Part shown: one piece after another, positions 24,930 through 33,973 of the stretch | Layout: each line of letters starts with the position of its first letter | Position numbering within the stretch: position 1 is the first letter of the stretch | Source of the DNA: Streptomyces sp. TRM68416 | GTDB taxonomy: Bacteria; Actinomycetota; Actinomycetes; Streptomycetales; Streptomycetaceae | DNA length: 64,000 nucleotides | Reading direction: 5' to 3' | Assembly: GCF_014596915.1 (NCBI RefSeq) | Contig: NZ_JACVWU010000013.1 | Coordinates: 62,001 to 126,000, forward strand | Position numbers and translations under genes: made by a program | The notes under the pieces: model-generated | Told to the model about the DNA's origin: nothing | What the model saw: the letters and a program-made list of their open reading frames with translations, nothing else | The model's database searches: none

Positions 24930-25880
24930 GTGGAGACTGGGCGCAGCGACGAAGTCATCGTGGTGGGCGGCGGGGTGACGGGCCTGACGACGGCCGTGGT
25001 CCTGGCCGAGCGCGGCCTGCGGGTCCGGGTGTGGACGCGGGACCCCGTCGAGCGGACCACCTCGGCGGTCGCGGGCGCACTGTGGTGGCCGTACCGGATC
25101 GAACCGGTCGCGCTCGCGCGCGTGTGGGCGCTGCGGTCCCTCGCCGTGTACCGGGAGCTGGCGCTGCGTCCGGAGGTCACCGGCGTACGCATGGTCGAAG
25201 GGGTACTGGGCGAGGGCGACCTGGACGGGGCGGACGCGTGGGCCGCGGCTCAAGTGCCGGGTCTGCGCCGGGCGAGGGCCGAGGAGTACGGCGGGACCGG
25301 GCTGTGGGCCCGGCTGCCGCTGATCGACATGTCGACTCATCTGCCGTGGCTGCGGGAACGGTTCCTCACGGCGGGCGGGGTCGTCGAGACGCGTACGGTG
25401 TCCTCGCTCGCCCAGGCCCCGGCGCCGGTCGTGGTGAACTGCACGGGGCTCGGGGCGCGCGAGCTGGTGCCGGACACGGCCGTACGGCCCGTGCGGGGGC
25501 AGTTGGTGGTCGTGGAGAACCCCGGGATCCGCACCTGGGCCACCTCCACCGAGCCGTCCGGGGAGATGGCGTACTTCTTTCCGCAGCCCGAGAGGCTGGT
25601 GCTCGGCGGGACGGCGGAGGACGGGCAGTGGTCGCTGGAGCCCGATCCGCGGGTGGCCGAGGCGATCGTGCAGCGGTGCGCGCGCCTGCGTCCGGAGATC
25701 GCCGGGGCCCGGATCCTGGACCACCGGGTGGGGCTGCGGCCCGTCCGGGACGCGGTCCGGCTGGAACGCGAACCGCTCCCGGACGGGCGGGCGCTGGTGC
25801 ACAACTACGGCCACGGCGGCGCGGGCGTCACGGTGGCCTGGGGCTGCGCGGAGGAGGCGGCCGCGCTGGCCGCCCCCTGA
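24930..25880 (+). CDS. D-amino-acid oxidase-like FAD protein
   Basis: FAD oxidoreductase of 316 residues. EVIVVGGGVTGLTTAVVLAE is the N-terminal nucleotide motif, and SAVAGALWWPYRIEP is the DAO-type loop. The substrate-binding arginine and C-terminal motif are in VGLRPVRDAVRLE and VHNYGHGGAGVTVAWGCAEE, a D-amino-acid oxidase hallmark. It likely deaminates a D-amino acid to the 2-oxo acid with release of peroxide. The GTG at 24930 is chosen because it starts just before the FAD motif. It converges on the M14 peptidase gene with three bases between stops. Confidence 0.88.
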   Translation: METGRSDEVIVVGGGVTGLTTAVVLAERGLRVRVWTRDPVERTTSAVAGALWWPYRIEPVALARVWALRSLAVYRELALRPEVTGVRMVEGVLGEGDLDGADAWAAAQVPGLRRARAEEYGGTGLWARLPLIDMSTHLPWLRERFLTAGGVVETRTVSSLAQAPAPVVVNCTGLGARELVPDTAVRPVRGQLVVVENPGIRTWATSTEPSGEMAYFFPQPERLVLGGTAEDGQWSLEPDPRVAEAIVQRCARLRPEIAGARILDHRVGLRPVRDAVRLEREPLPDGRALVHNYGHGGAGVTVAWGCAEEAAALAAP

Positions 25881-25883
25881 CGC

Positions 25884-27131
25884 TCAGCAGTCGGCGACGG
25901 GCTGTCCGGCCGTGATGTGGTACGGGGCGCGTTCGTCGAGGAGCAGCGGGACGAGGGCGCGCAGGGACTGGCGCAGCGGGACGTACGTGCCGTGGGTCCG
26001 CACTCCGTGCACGGCGAGTACGTCCTTGACCTGCGCGTACTGGTCCGAGGTGAGCCGGTAGCCGCAGGGCGGGTCCTGGATCACCTCGGCGGGCTCGGGC
26101 GGGTCGTTGTCGGCGCCGCCCACGTAGACCGGTCCGGTGTCGCGCCATCCGGCGAGCCGGGCGGCGGCGGTGGCCGCGTCGACCCGTGCCCCCCGCTCGC
26201 CGGCGAAGGCGAACAGGCCGTCCAGCGCCGAGAGCTGGGAGTCGACCCGGCGCAGGTTGTTGACCGCCTCCGGTACCGCGGTGAGGGGTTCCACGCGGCT
26301 TTCGATGAGCAGGCCGACGGCGTGCTTGATGCCGGACATGTTCCGCAGGATGCGTTCCTGGCCGTCACCGGCGACCTGCCGGATCGGTTCGCCGGTGACC
26401 GGGTCGGTCCAGATGCCGTACGTCCCGGTCGTGTAGCCGTCGGCCTCGGCGGTGGGCCGCACGTAGTCCAGCGACAGCTTCCGCGCCTCCTTGTGCACGG
26501 CGGTGGCGGTGTTGAGGTTGCGCGGCCACAGGTCGAAGAGGTCCTTGTCGTAGTACCGCGGGGTGCCTCCGTACTCGTGCAGGTCGTAGATCACGTCGGG
26601 TTTACGGTCGCGGACCACCGCGGCCAGCGCGCGGCCCTCGGCGGTCCGCAGGGCGAGGTGGTCGCGGTTGATGTCGATGCCGTCGCTGTTGCCGCGGGTG
26701 TCGGCGGCCCGGCCGTCGGGGTTGGCGGTGGGGACGACGAGCAGGGTGGTGGTTCTCAGGAACCGCTTCGTCCGGTGGTCCTGGGCGTAGGCCAGGTCGC
26801 GGATCGTGGTCAGGCACGCCTCGCGTCCCGAGGGTTCGTCGCCGTGCTGGCTGCACACCAGCAGCACGGTGCGGGTGCTGGGCCGGGTGCCGAGCCGGAC
26901 CAGTTGGAGCGGGCGGTTCTGCTCGGTGGTGCCGATCCGGCTGACCGACACCCGGTCGCTCGCCCGGTCGACGGCCGCGAGGAACTCCCGCTCCTCGGCC
27001 TGGCTGGTCCAGCGGGCACCGCCCGACTCCTCGAAGCCCGTGCGCGGCGGGGTGTCCGCCGCGTGCGCGGGAATCGACAGCAGGGGTGCGGCGAGTACGG
27101 CCGCGATCACCGCGGCGATACGGGACTTCAC
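25884..27131 (-). CDS. Secreted M14 family zinc carboxypeptidase
   Basis: Precursor of 415 residues with signal peptide MKSRIAAVIAAVLAAPLLSI and cleavage after AHA. Zinc ligands are in VCSQHGDEPSGREACLTT (His and Glu) and DLHEYGG (His). The substrate-binding NPDGRAADTRGNSDGIDINR motif is present, and LLIESRVEPL may hold the catalytic glutamate. It should cleave C-terminal residues from peptides outside the cell. The GTG start overlaps the stop of the S15-like gene as GTGA, so the two secreted peptidases form one operon. Confidence 0.88.
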   Translation of the reverse strand: MKSRIAAVIAAVLAAPLLSIPAHAADTPPRTGFEESGGARWTSQAEEREFLAAVDRASDRVSVSRIGTTEQNRPLQLVRLGTRPSTRTVLLVCSQHGDEPSGREACLTTIRDLAYAQDHRTKRFLRTTTLLVVPTANPDGRAADTRGNSDGIDINRDHLALRTAEGRALAAVVRDRKPDVIYDLHEYGGTPRYYDKDLFDLWPRNLNTATAVHKEARKLSLDYVRPTAEADGYTTGTYGIWTDPVTGEPIRQVAGDGQERILRNMSGIKHAVGLLIESRVEPLTAVPEAVNNLRRVDSQLSALDGLFAFAGERGARVDAATAAARLAGWRDTGPVYVGGADNDPPEPAEVIQDPPCGYRLTSDQYAQVKDVLAVHGVRTHGTYVPLRQSLRALVPLLLDERAPYHITAGQPVADC

Positions 27132-29095
27132 GAGGCCTCCGGGATGCGCTGGGCGGCGCGCGGTCCGGCCACGCCGTCGAGGACGGACGGGCTCGGGGCG
27201 GGCGCGGTGCCCGAGGTCGCCTTGCGGAACGCCTCGGCGCCGCCGACCAGCGGCACCCGGGCCTTGGTGCGGGACAGGTCGAGCGTCAGGGTCGGCCGGG
27301 TGGACGGCGGTTCGATGAGGCCCCTGTCGGTGCCGGCGACGATCAGGGCGAGCCGGTGGCCGGCCGGGACGACATGGTCGGTGGCCGCCAGGTCGAGGGT
27401 GATCGTGTACGGCGTGCCGGGCCGGAGCGAGACGCCCTTGCGGTCGGAGGCGTGGTTGCCGAGGTCGGCCCAGCCGCGGCTGAGGATGGTGTAGTCGACG
27501 TCGGCCGTCTTCGTGGCGGTCTCCCGGAAGCAGGCGCTGTCGCCGGTGGTGCTCGCGCCCCAGCAGGTGCGCCGGGTGAGGGTGGTGATGCCCTCGCCCG
27601 CGGTGGCGTAGTCGCGGATGGTGTCAGGGCCGAGGTCCACGAGCACGGCCGACAGGTGGGCCGTGGAGGTGCTCGGGGTGGCGGTGACGGTGACCTTGGA
27701 GGAGCCGGACAGGCGCAGGTCGCGGGTGAGCGGGCCGGTGACGAAGCCCGCCTTGTCGGGGGTGGGCCGGTCGATGTGGGCGGCCCAGTCGGTCTCGTTG
27801 TGCCCCGGGTCGTCGGTGAAGGTCTCGGTGCCGGAGCCGCGGGTCAGGCCGAGGGTGCCGACGCCGTCCTGGGTTCCTTCGGCGGGGCGCAGTGTGGTCG
27901 GCTGGGTGGCGCGTGGCGGCCAGACGTTCGAGGTGACCCAGTGGTCGGGGCTCCGTTCGATGTCGGCCATGGGCTCGTCGTCGATGCCGTTGTCGTAGCC
28001 GAGGAGTTCGTGGTCGAACCAGCGGTGCAGGGTGTCCACCCACTCGGCGCGGCGGAAGTCGAAGGGGTCGACGTGACCGACCTGGGAGAGCCAGATTTTG
28101 CGCTCGACGCCGTGCTTGGCCAGGGCGTCCCACCACTGGCCGAAGTGCTTGGCGCGGACGTTGAGGTCCTGCATCCCGTGGATCACGAAGACGCTGGCCC
28201 TGACCTTGCGGGCGTCGGGCACGTAGTTCCGCTCGCTCCACAGCGGGGTCCAGTCGCCGGTGCGCGGGGCGCCGGCCACGATCCTCTGCTGGACGGCGGC
28301 GCAGCGGGCGCGGGCGTCGGGGCTCTCGACGTAGTTCGACAGCCAGTCGGGGCCGGAGCCGAACAGCGGGGCGCCCTTGGCGAAGTAGTAGTCGTACCAG
28401 GAGGAGATGGCGCCGATGGGGACGATCGTCTTCAGGCCCTTGACCCCGGTGGCGGCGACGCCGTTGGCGATCGTGCCGTCGTAGCTCTTGCCGATCATTC
28501 CGGTCCTGCCGTTGGTCCAGCTCGTGGCCTTGGCGCGGGTGGGGCCGGTGCGGGTGGTGTAGCCCTTGGCACGGCCGTTGAGCCAGTCGACGACGGCCTT
28601 GGCGGACTGGATGTCGGAGCGGCCGCCGACGTCGACGCAACCGTCCGAGCGATTGGTTCCGGCCAGGTCGACGCCGACGAAGGCGTAGCCGCGCGGGACG
28701 AAGTAGTTGTCGTAGTACAGCGGCATCTGGACGACGTCGCCGTTCGCGTCGTAGGTCTTGCGCTGGCTGTCGTTGCCCCGCCCGCAGCAGGAGTAGTACG
28801 GGCTGGCGTCCATGATGACGGGTACCTTGCGGCCCTGCTGGGCGGGTTCGCGGGGGCGGACGATGTCGACGGCGACGCGGTCGCTCCTGCCGTCGCCGTC
28901 GCCGTCGAGTCCGGTGTCTACCCATACGGACTCGCGGATGGCGTTGTCGTAGGAGTGGACGGGTTCACTGGTGCGCGGGCCGGCCTGGGCCGTGGCAGGA
29001 GTGAGGGCGGTGGCCATCAGGGCGGCTGTGGCCGCCGTCGCGAGCGGTCTCCAGATCGTGAAGCGCATGCGTATGGACATGCGCGGACGGTACAT
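27128..29095 (-). CDS. Secreted Xaa-Pro dipeptidyl-peptidase-like hydrolase (S15/CocE)
   Basis: Alpha/beta hydrolase precursor of 655 residues with a signal peptide (RPLATAATAALMATALTPAT, then AQA). The nucleophile elbow is GMIGKSYDGTIANG, and other catalytic residues are likely in VIHGMQDLNV (Asp) and SQVGHVDPFDF (His). The C-terminal jelly-roll region, including VVPAGHRLALIVAGTD, is typical of the X-Pro dipeptidyl-peptidase family. It releases X-Pro dipeptides or hydrolyses esters extracellularly. Starts at 29095 and 29080 are both possible; neither has a clear ribosome site. It is the first gene of a two-gene peptidase operon, divergent from an M1 peptidase. Confidence 0.88.
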   Translation of the reverse strand: MYRPRMSIRMRFTIWRPLATAATAALMATALTPATAQAGPRTSEPVHSYDNAIRESVWVDTGLDGDGDGRSDRVAVDIVRPREPAQQGRKVPVIMDASPYYSCCGRGNDSQRKTYDANGDVVQMPLYYDNYFVPRGYAFVGVDLAGTNRSDGCVDVGGRSDIQSAKAVVDWLNGRAKGYTTRTGPTRAKATSWTNGRTGMIGKSYDGTIANGVAATGVKGLKTIVPIGAISSWYDYYFAKGAPLFGSGPDWLSNYVESPDARARCAAVQQRIVAGAPRTGDWTPLWSERNYVPDARKVRASVFVIHGMQDLNVRAKHFGQWWDALAKHGVERKIWLSQVGHVDPFDFRRAEWVDTLHRWFDHELLGYDNGIDDEPMADIERSPDHWVTSNVWPPRATQPTTLRPAEGTQDGVGTLGLTRGSGTETFTDDPGHNETDWAAHIDRPTPDKAGFVTGPLTRDLRLSGSSKVTVTATPSTSTAHLSAVLVDLGPDTIRDYATAGEGITTLTRRTCWGASTTGDSACFRETATKTADVDYTILSRGWADLGNHASDRKGVSLRPGTPYTITLDLAATDHVVPAGHRLALIVAGTDRGLIEPPSTRPTLTLDLSRTKARVPLVGGAEAFRKATSGTAPAPSPSVLDGVAGPRAAQRIPEAS

Positions 29096-29268
29096 CGATC
29101 AACTCCCGTACAGAAGAGGGCAACTGGAGACGGAAGTGGTCCGAGGGGGGTGCCGGAGCATGGCGGCCGAATGGCGATCGTGTGACGGGCGGGCCGGTGG
29201 ACACGCGCGGGACACAGGGAGTGAATAGGCTTCGAACAGCCTTCGGTCCCCTACGACTTGGAGCTTTC

Positions 29269-30795
29269 GTGCACCGCAGATTCTTCGCGCCGGGCGCGCT
29301 CGCGGCGGCCACCGTGTTGCTGGCGATCCCGGCATCGGCCGCGAGTTCCGTCCCCGGCGCTCCGGGCATCGGCGACCCCTACTACCCGGCCTACGGCAAC
29401 GGCGGCTACGACGTCTCCCACTACGACCTGCGGCTGACGTACCAGCCGGCCACCGACCTGTTGCAGGGCACCGCGACCCTGCTGGCGCGCACCACGCAGG
29501 ACCTGTCGCGGTTCAACCTGGACTTCCTGCTCGACGTCAGCGAGGTCCGGGTCAACGGCGCCAAGGCGTCGTTCACCACCTCCGGCGAGCACGAGCTGGA
29601 GATCACCCCGAAGCGGCCGCTGGCCAAGGGCTCGGACGTCACCGTCGTGGTCCGCTACAGCGGTGTGCCGTCCGCGAAGAAGGCGTACGGCTTCACCAGC
29701 TGGCACCGCACCCCGGACGGCGGTGTCGCCGCCAACGAGCCCGAGGCCGCCTGGTGGTGGTTCCCGAGCAACGACCACCCGCTCGACAAGGCCACCTACG
29801 ACGTGTCGGTGGCGGTGCCGGACGGCACCCAGGCCATCTCCAACGGCACGCTCCAGTCGACGAGTTCACGGCTGGGCTGGACCCGGTACAACTGGCGCTC
29901 CAACAAGCCGCAGGCGACCTACCTCGCCACGCTCGCGGTCGGGAAGTTCGACATCACGACCGGCACCACCGAGAGCGGGATCCCGGTCCTCAACGCCTAC
30001 AGCAAGGACCTGGGCGACAACTACCCCGCGGCGAAGGCGAGCATCGAGCGGACCGGGGAGATCGCCGACTGGCTGAGCGAGTACTTCGGGCCGTATCCGT
30101 ACAACGCGCTCGGCGGCTACGTGCCCAACACCACGACCCGGTACGCGCTGGAGACGCAGACCCGGCCGTTCTACAGCCCGGTGCGGTTCGCGAACGGCAC
30201 CAACACCTATCTGGTCGTGCACGAGCTGGCGCACCAGTGGTACGGCGACCTCGTGTCGGTGGCCGGGTGGAAGGACATCTGGATCAACGAGGGCTTCGCT
30301 CGGTACTCCGAGTGGCTGTGGTCCGAGCACGAGGGCGAGGGCACCACGCAGGAGATCGCCGACTACGTGTACGCCTCGCGCGCGGCCGACGACCCGTTCT
30401 GGACGGTCCTGCCCGGTGATCCGGGGCCGGACAACCAGTTCCACATCGCGGTCTACGACCGGGGCGCGCTGGCGCTCCAGGCGCTGCGGAACGAGATCGG
30501 CGACGACGACTTCTTCGCCATCCTCAAGGGCTGGACGGCCAAGTACGCCCACGGCAACGCGACCGTGGCCGACTTCCGGGCGTACGCGGAGGAGGTGTCC
30601 GGTCAGTCGCTGGGCGCGCTGTTCGACACGTGGCTGTTCCAGCCGTCGAAGCCGCCCGCGGCCGCGGCACGTGCCGTGTCCCTCGCGCAGGAGAAGACGG
30701 CTCCCGCGCAGCCGAAGTCGTGGAAGAAGCTCGTGTCGACGGGCGATGTGCACGACCACGACACGCACGAGGGCCACGAGGGCCACGAGGACTAG
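29269..30795 (+). CDS. Secreted short M1 metallopeptidase without GAMEN motif
   Basis: M1 gluzincin precursor of 508 residues. It has a signal peptide (APGALAAATVLLAIPASAAS) after a GTG start with TTGGAG upstream. The zinc site is HELAH (residues 318-322) with E341 in INEGFARYSEWLW, fitting HExxHx18E. The usual exopeptidase GAMEN motif is absent; the region upstream of HELAH reads TRYALETQTRPFYSP. The chain ends before the large C-terminal helical domain and has a His/Asp/Glu-rich tail, VHDHDTHEGHEGHED. It is an extracellular aminopeptidase by family. The tail may bind metal. Confidence 0.88.
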   Translation: MHRRFFAPGALAAATVLLAIPASAASSVPGAPGIGDPYYPAYGNGGYDVSHYDLRLTYQPATDLLQGTATLLARTTQDLSRFNLDFLLDVSEVRVNGAKASFTTSGEHELEITPKRPLAKGSDVTVVVRYSGVPSAKKAYGFTSWHRTPDGGVAANEPEAAWWWFPSNDHPLDKATYDVSVAVPDGTQAISNGTLQSTSSRLGWTRYNWRSNKPQATYLATLAVGKFDITTGTTESGIPVLNAYSKDLGDNYPAAKASIERTGEIADWLSEYFGPYPYNALGGYVPNTTTRYALETQTRPFYSPVRFANGTNTYLVVHELAHQWYGDLVSVAGWKDIWINEGFARYSEWLWSEHEGEGTTQEIADYVYASRAADDPFWTVLPGDPGPDNQFHIAVYDRGALALQALRNEIGDDDFFAILKGWTAKYAHGNATVADFRAYAEEVSGQSLGALFDTWLFQPSKPPAAAARAVSLAQEKTAPAQPKSWKKLVSTGDVHDHDTHEGHEGHED

Positions 30796-30862
30796 GCCGA
30801 CTACGGTTCGCCCGCGCCCCGAAGGGGCGCGGGGAACTGCGCGGCCGGCCACGACGGCGCCG
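30796..30862 (-). repeat. Intergenic hairpin repeat, minus orientation
   Basis: Read on the minus strand this is the same element as at 15319: GTCGTGGCCGGCCGCGCAGT, then TCCCCGCGCCCCTTCGGGGC and GCGGGCGAACCGTAGTCGGC. It lies between the convergent M1 and PfkB genes. The last codons and the stop of the PfkB gene lie inside it. Confidence 0.85.
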
Positions 30863-31757
30863 CAGCGGCTGAGGCGAGAAGGTCGCCGCGGCTGATCGCG
30901 TCGGCCCGTGTCGACGGCACCGTGCAGGCGTACGCGCCCGCCACCGATCCGTACTGGGCGCAGCGGTGCGGGGGTTCGCCGTTCAGGCGGCCGAAGAGGA
31001 AGCCTGCGGCGAAGGCGTCGCCCGCGCCGTTGGAGTCGACGACCGGGGCCGGGGGCGTGACCGTCGGGACGTGGGTGAGTTCGCCGTCGGTGAGCAGGTG
31101 GGCGCCCTCGGCTCCGGCGGTGGCGACGACTACCTCGGCGCGCCCCCGCTCGGCTATGCGGCGCATGGTGCGCTCCGGGTCGGCGAGGGCGGTGGCGGAC
31201 AGGAAGACGACGTCGGCCGCGAGGGCGAAGGCCTCGTGGTAGGGGTTCTCGCCGTCCCAGTTGTGCAGGTCCGTCGAGATCGTCACGCCGCTCTCGGCCA
31301 GGACCGGCAGGGCCCCGGCACAGGGGTGGGTGATCGACACGTGCGCGTGGCGGCTCGCCCCGGCCAGGGTGCGGACGGTGTCCTCGGGCAGGCGGTCGCC
31401 GGCGTGCCCGCGGCTCGTGTCGTACAGCGACAGCCGCCGACCGTCGGGCCCGACGAGGTTCACCGCCCGCTTCGTGCCGAGCGGCTGCGGTACGGCGGTC
31501 AGGGCGATGCGGTGCTCGTCGTGCAGGGCGCGGACCAGGTCGCCCTCGGGGTCGTCGCCGAGGAAGTCGAGGTGGTGGACGCGCAGGCCGAGCGCGGTCA
31601 GGCCGAGGGCGACGAAGTCACCGGTCTGCCCGGCGCGGGTCCGGATCCCGTCCTCGATCATGTAGCTGTCGGCGTACGGCAACGGCAGCTCCGGCACGTG
31701 GACGATGGTGTCCACTCCGGCTCCGCCCAGTACGAGAACGTCGGTGTCGCGGCTCAA
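30801..31757 (-). CDS. PfkB family carbohydrate kinase, coupled to a macro-domain gene
   Basis: Ribokinase-fold sugar kinase of 318 residues. It begins LSRDTDVLVLGGAGVDTIVH. The signature DSNGAGDAFAAGFLFGRLNG near the C-terminus holds the catalytic aspartate and anion hole, and GRAEVVVATAGAEGAHLLTD is the nucleotide region. The start is TTG at 31757, which overlaps the stop of the macro-domain gene as TTGA, with GGAG upstream. The last 20 or so residues (PSWPAAQFPAPLRGAGEP) are encoded by an intergenic repeat. The substrate is unknown; the neighbour suggests ribose or an ADP-ribose product. Confidence 0.85.
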   Translation of the reverse strand: MSRDTDVLVLGGAGVDTIVHVPELPLPYADSYMIEDGIRTRAGQTGDFVALGLTALGLRVHHLDFLGDDPEGDLVRALHDEHRIALTAVPQPLGTKRAVNLVGPDGRRLSLYDTSRGHAGDRLPEDTVRTLAGASRHAHVSITHPCAGALPVLAESGVTISTDLHNWDGENPYHEAFALAADVVFLSATALADPERTMRRIAERGRAEVVVATAGAEGAHLLTDGELTHVPTVTPPAPVVDSNGAGDAFAAGFLFGRLNGEPPHRCAQYGSVAGAYACTVPSTRADAISRGDLLASAAAAPSWPAAQFPAPLRGAGEP

Positions 31758-32242
31758 CTCCGGCCCTCCCCGTGGTCGTAGACCGTGACGGGGATACCCC
31801 GCCGGACGAGCCGCTGCTCGATCAGCGGTTCGACGCGGGACCACTTGCCCCCGGCCAGACCGCACCCTATCCGGGGCATGTGCACGGAGGCGCCGAGTTC
31901 GACGGCCCTGTCGGCGAGGCGCTCCAGGGCGGCGTCGATCGCCTCGTAGCGCACGGGGACGCCCTTGCTGCCGGTCCGTATGCCGCGCTGGCCGACCAGG
32001 TTGGCCACCCACACGTAGGGCTCGACCTGGACGAACTGCGCGGCTCCCAGGCCGAAGTCGTTCGCCGCGCGGTCGCGGTGCCAGGCGCGGTAGGCCTTCT
32101 CCGGCTCCGGCCAGCGGCGGGACAAGGCGAGGACGAAACCCTTGCCCCAGCCCCCGATGTCGTTGCAGACATGGGCGATCACCTTGACGCCCTTGACGGA
32201 CGGAACGGTGGCGTCACCCCGGACGTATGTGATCTCCGACAT
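31754..32242 (-). CDS. Macro-domain protein (ADP-ribose-binding/hydrolase)
   Basis: Single macro domain of 162 residues. ITYVRGDATVPSVKGVKVIA opens the fold; AHVCNDIGGWGKGFVLALS is the ADP-ribose-binding segment; and MPRIGCGLAGGKWSRVEPLI is the second loop. It resembles the ALC1/TARG1-like macro proteins that bind ADP-ribose or hydrolyse ADP-ribosyl phosphates and esters. It is translated just upstream of the PfkB kinase with stop/start overlap, suggesting a shared pathway such as ADP-ribose salvage. Which activity it has is not known. Confidence 0.88.
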   Translation of the reverse strand: MSEITYVRGDATVPSVKGVKVIAHVCNDIGGWGKGFVLALSRRWPEPEKAYRAWHRDRAANDFGLGAAQFVQVEPYVWVANLVGQRGIRTGSKGVPVRYEAIDAALERLADRAVELGASVHMPRIGCGLAGGKWSRVEPLIEQRLVRRGIPVTVYDHGEGRS

Positions 32243-32282
32243 GACGCCACCGTAGGCGTTGGCACTGACAGCGGCAGTGGGA

Positions 32283-33749
32283 TTACTTCGTGAGGTCGGC
32301 CAACTCCTGGTCCTGGGCCCTGGCGACGCGGCTGCGGATCGCGTACCAGCCGACGACCAGCATCGCGGCGATCACGGGGATGAGGAGGAGGGTCTTGCGG
32401 CCGACCTCGGGGTCGTTCCACATCAGGCCGAGGACGGCGATCAGGAAGGCGATCGTGACGATCTCGGTGACCGGGCTGCCGGGGAGGCGGAAGGAGGGAC
32501 GGGCGAGCAGGCCCTCCTTGGCGCGGCGGACGAACAGCAGGTGGCAGATCATGATGATCACCCAGGTGCTGATGATGCCGAGGGAGGCGACGTTCAGCAC
32601 GATCTCGAAGGCCTGGTCCGGCATGAGGAAGTTCAGGCCGACGCCGAGCACGCAGACCGCGCAGGTCAGCAGGATGCCGCCGTAGGGGACCTGGCTGCGG
32701 TTCATGCGGGCGGTGAACCTGGGGGCCGAGCCCGCCATCGCCATCGAGCGCAGGATGCGGCCCGTGGAGTACAGGCCGGAGTTCAGCGAGGACATCGCCG
32801 CCGTCAGGACCACCAGGTTCATCACGTCGCCCGCGCCCTCGACGCCGATCTTCGACAGGACCGTCACGAAGGGGCTCTCGTCGGCCGAGTAGACCGAGCC
32901 GGGGAGCAGGAGGGCCAGCAGGACGACCGAGCCGACGTAGAACAGGCCGACGCGCCACATGATCGAGTTCACCGCGCGCGGGACGACCTTCTCCGGCTCG
33001 GCGGTCTCGCCCGCGGCGACGCCGACCAGCTCCAGGGCCGCGTAGGCGAAGATCACGCCCTGCATGACCAGGACGACGGGCATCATGCCGTGCGGCAGGA
33101 TGCCGCCGTTGTCGGTGATGACGTGCAGGCCGGGCGTCTCGCCGCCCACCTTGTGCTGGGTGGCCAGCAGGAAGATGCCGATCAGCATGAAGCCGACCAG
33201 GGTGGCGACCTTGATGATCGCGAACCAGAACTCCATCTCGCCGAAGATCTTCACCGAGATCAGGTTCACGGCCAGGACCACCGCGAGGGCGGCCAGGGCG
33301 AGCACCCACTGCGGGATGTCGGTGAACATGCTCCAGTAGTGCGTGTACAGCGCGATGGCGGTGATGTCCGCGATACCGGTCGTCGACCAGTTCAGGAAGT
33401 ACATCCAGCCGGCGACGTAGGCGCCCTTCTCGCCGAGGAACTCGCGCGCGTAGGACACGAAGGAGCCCGAGGAGGGACGGTGCAGGACCAGTTCGCCCAG
33501 GGCCCTGACCACGAAGAAGGCGAAGATGCCGCAGACGAGGTAGGCGATCGCGAGCGCCGGGCCCGCGCTGTGGAGGCGTCCGCCGGCGCCCAGGAAGAGG
33601 CCGGTGCCGATCGCGCCGCCGATGGCGATCATGTTGACGTGGCGGGCCTTGAGGTCCTTGCTGTAGCCGGCGTCACCCGCGTCCGCGGTGATTCCGGTCG
33701 CCTGGGGGTGGGCGGCGACCTGTGCCGTGTCCACGGCGTCCTTGCTCAC
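32283..33749 (-). CDS. Amino-acid permease (APC superfamily)
   Basis: Membrane transporter of about 488 residues with around twelve hydrophobic segments. The N-terminal consensus KDLKARHVNMIAIGGAIGTG and LFLGAGGRLHSAGPALAIAY is diagnostic of the amino-acid transporter family that includes D-serine/D-alanine/glycine and aromatic permeases. SSGSFVSYAREFLGEKGAYV and EFWFAIIKVATLVGFML are further family markers. It imports an amino acid with protons. GTG at 33749 is chosen; other GTGs lie at 33758 and 33761, none with a strong ribosome site. It is divergent from the MerR gene, which may regulate it. Confidence 0.87.
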   Translation of the reverse strand: MSKDAVDTAQVAAHPQATGITADAGDAGYSKDLKARHVNMIAIGGAIGTGLFLGAGGRLHSAGPALAIAYLVCGIFAFFVVRALGELVLHRPSSGSFVSYAREFLGEKGAYVAGWMYFLNWSTTGIADITAIALYTHYWSMFTDIPQWVLALAALAVVLAVNLISVKIFGEMEFWFAIIKVATLVGFMLIGIFLLATQHKVGGETPGLHVITDNGGILPHGMMPVVLVMQGVIFAYAALELVGVAAGETAEPEKVVPRAVNSIMWRVGLFYVGSVVLLALLLPGSVYSADESPFVTVLSKIGVEGAGDVMNLVVLTAAMSSLNSGLYSTGRILRSMAMAGSAPRFTARMNRSQVPYGGILLTCAVCVLGVGLNFLMPDQAFEIVLNVASLGIISTWVIIMICHLLFVRRAKEGLLARPSFRLPGSPVTEIVTIAFLIAVLGLMWNDPEVGRKTLLLIPVIAAMLVVGWYAIRSRVARAQDQELADLTK

Positions 33750-33936
33750 AGGGGGTACCACTCTCTGGTGCGCCCGGGCGGGGGTGTGCCCGGGTGTCCT
33801 TGCATAGCTGTGGCCCGTACCCCGCGGTCGCGCGGTACAGACCAGTGCAGCACCTTCCCACATCGATCACCCCGTACGCGGTGGCCCATGTCACAGCGCG
33901 TCGGTTCTCACATGGTCGTCGGGGGCGTGCGGAATG

Positions 33937-33966
33937 GTTTCACAGCACTGGTGAGACAGCGATACT
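33937..33966 (+). promoter_or_regulatory. MerR promoter with operator in the spacer, probably leaderless
   Basis: TTCACA (33939-33944) and GATACT (33961-33966), spaced 16 bases, form a good promoter. An inverted repeat GTTTCAC-N7-GTGAGAC (33937-33943/33951-33957) overlaps the -35 and spacer, as MerR operators do. The expected start site falls at or next to the ATG at 33974, which would make a leaderless message. Confidence 0.6.
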
Positions 33967-33973
33967 GCTGCAC

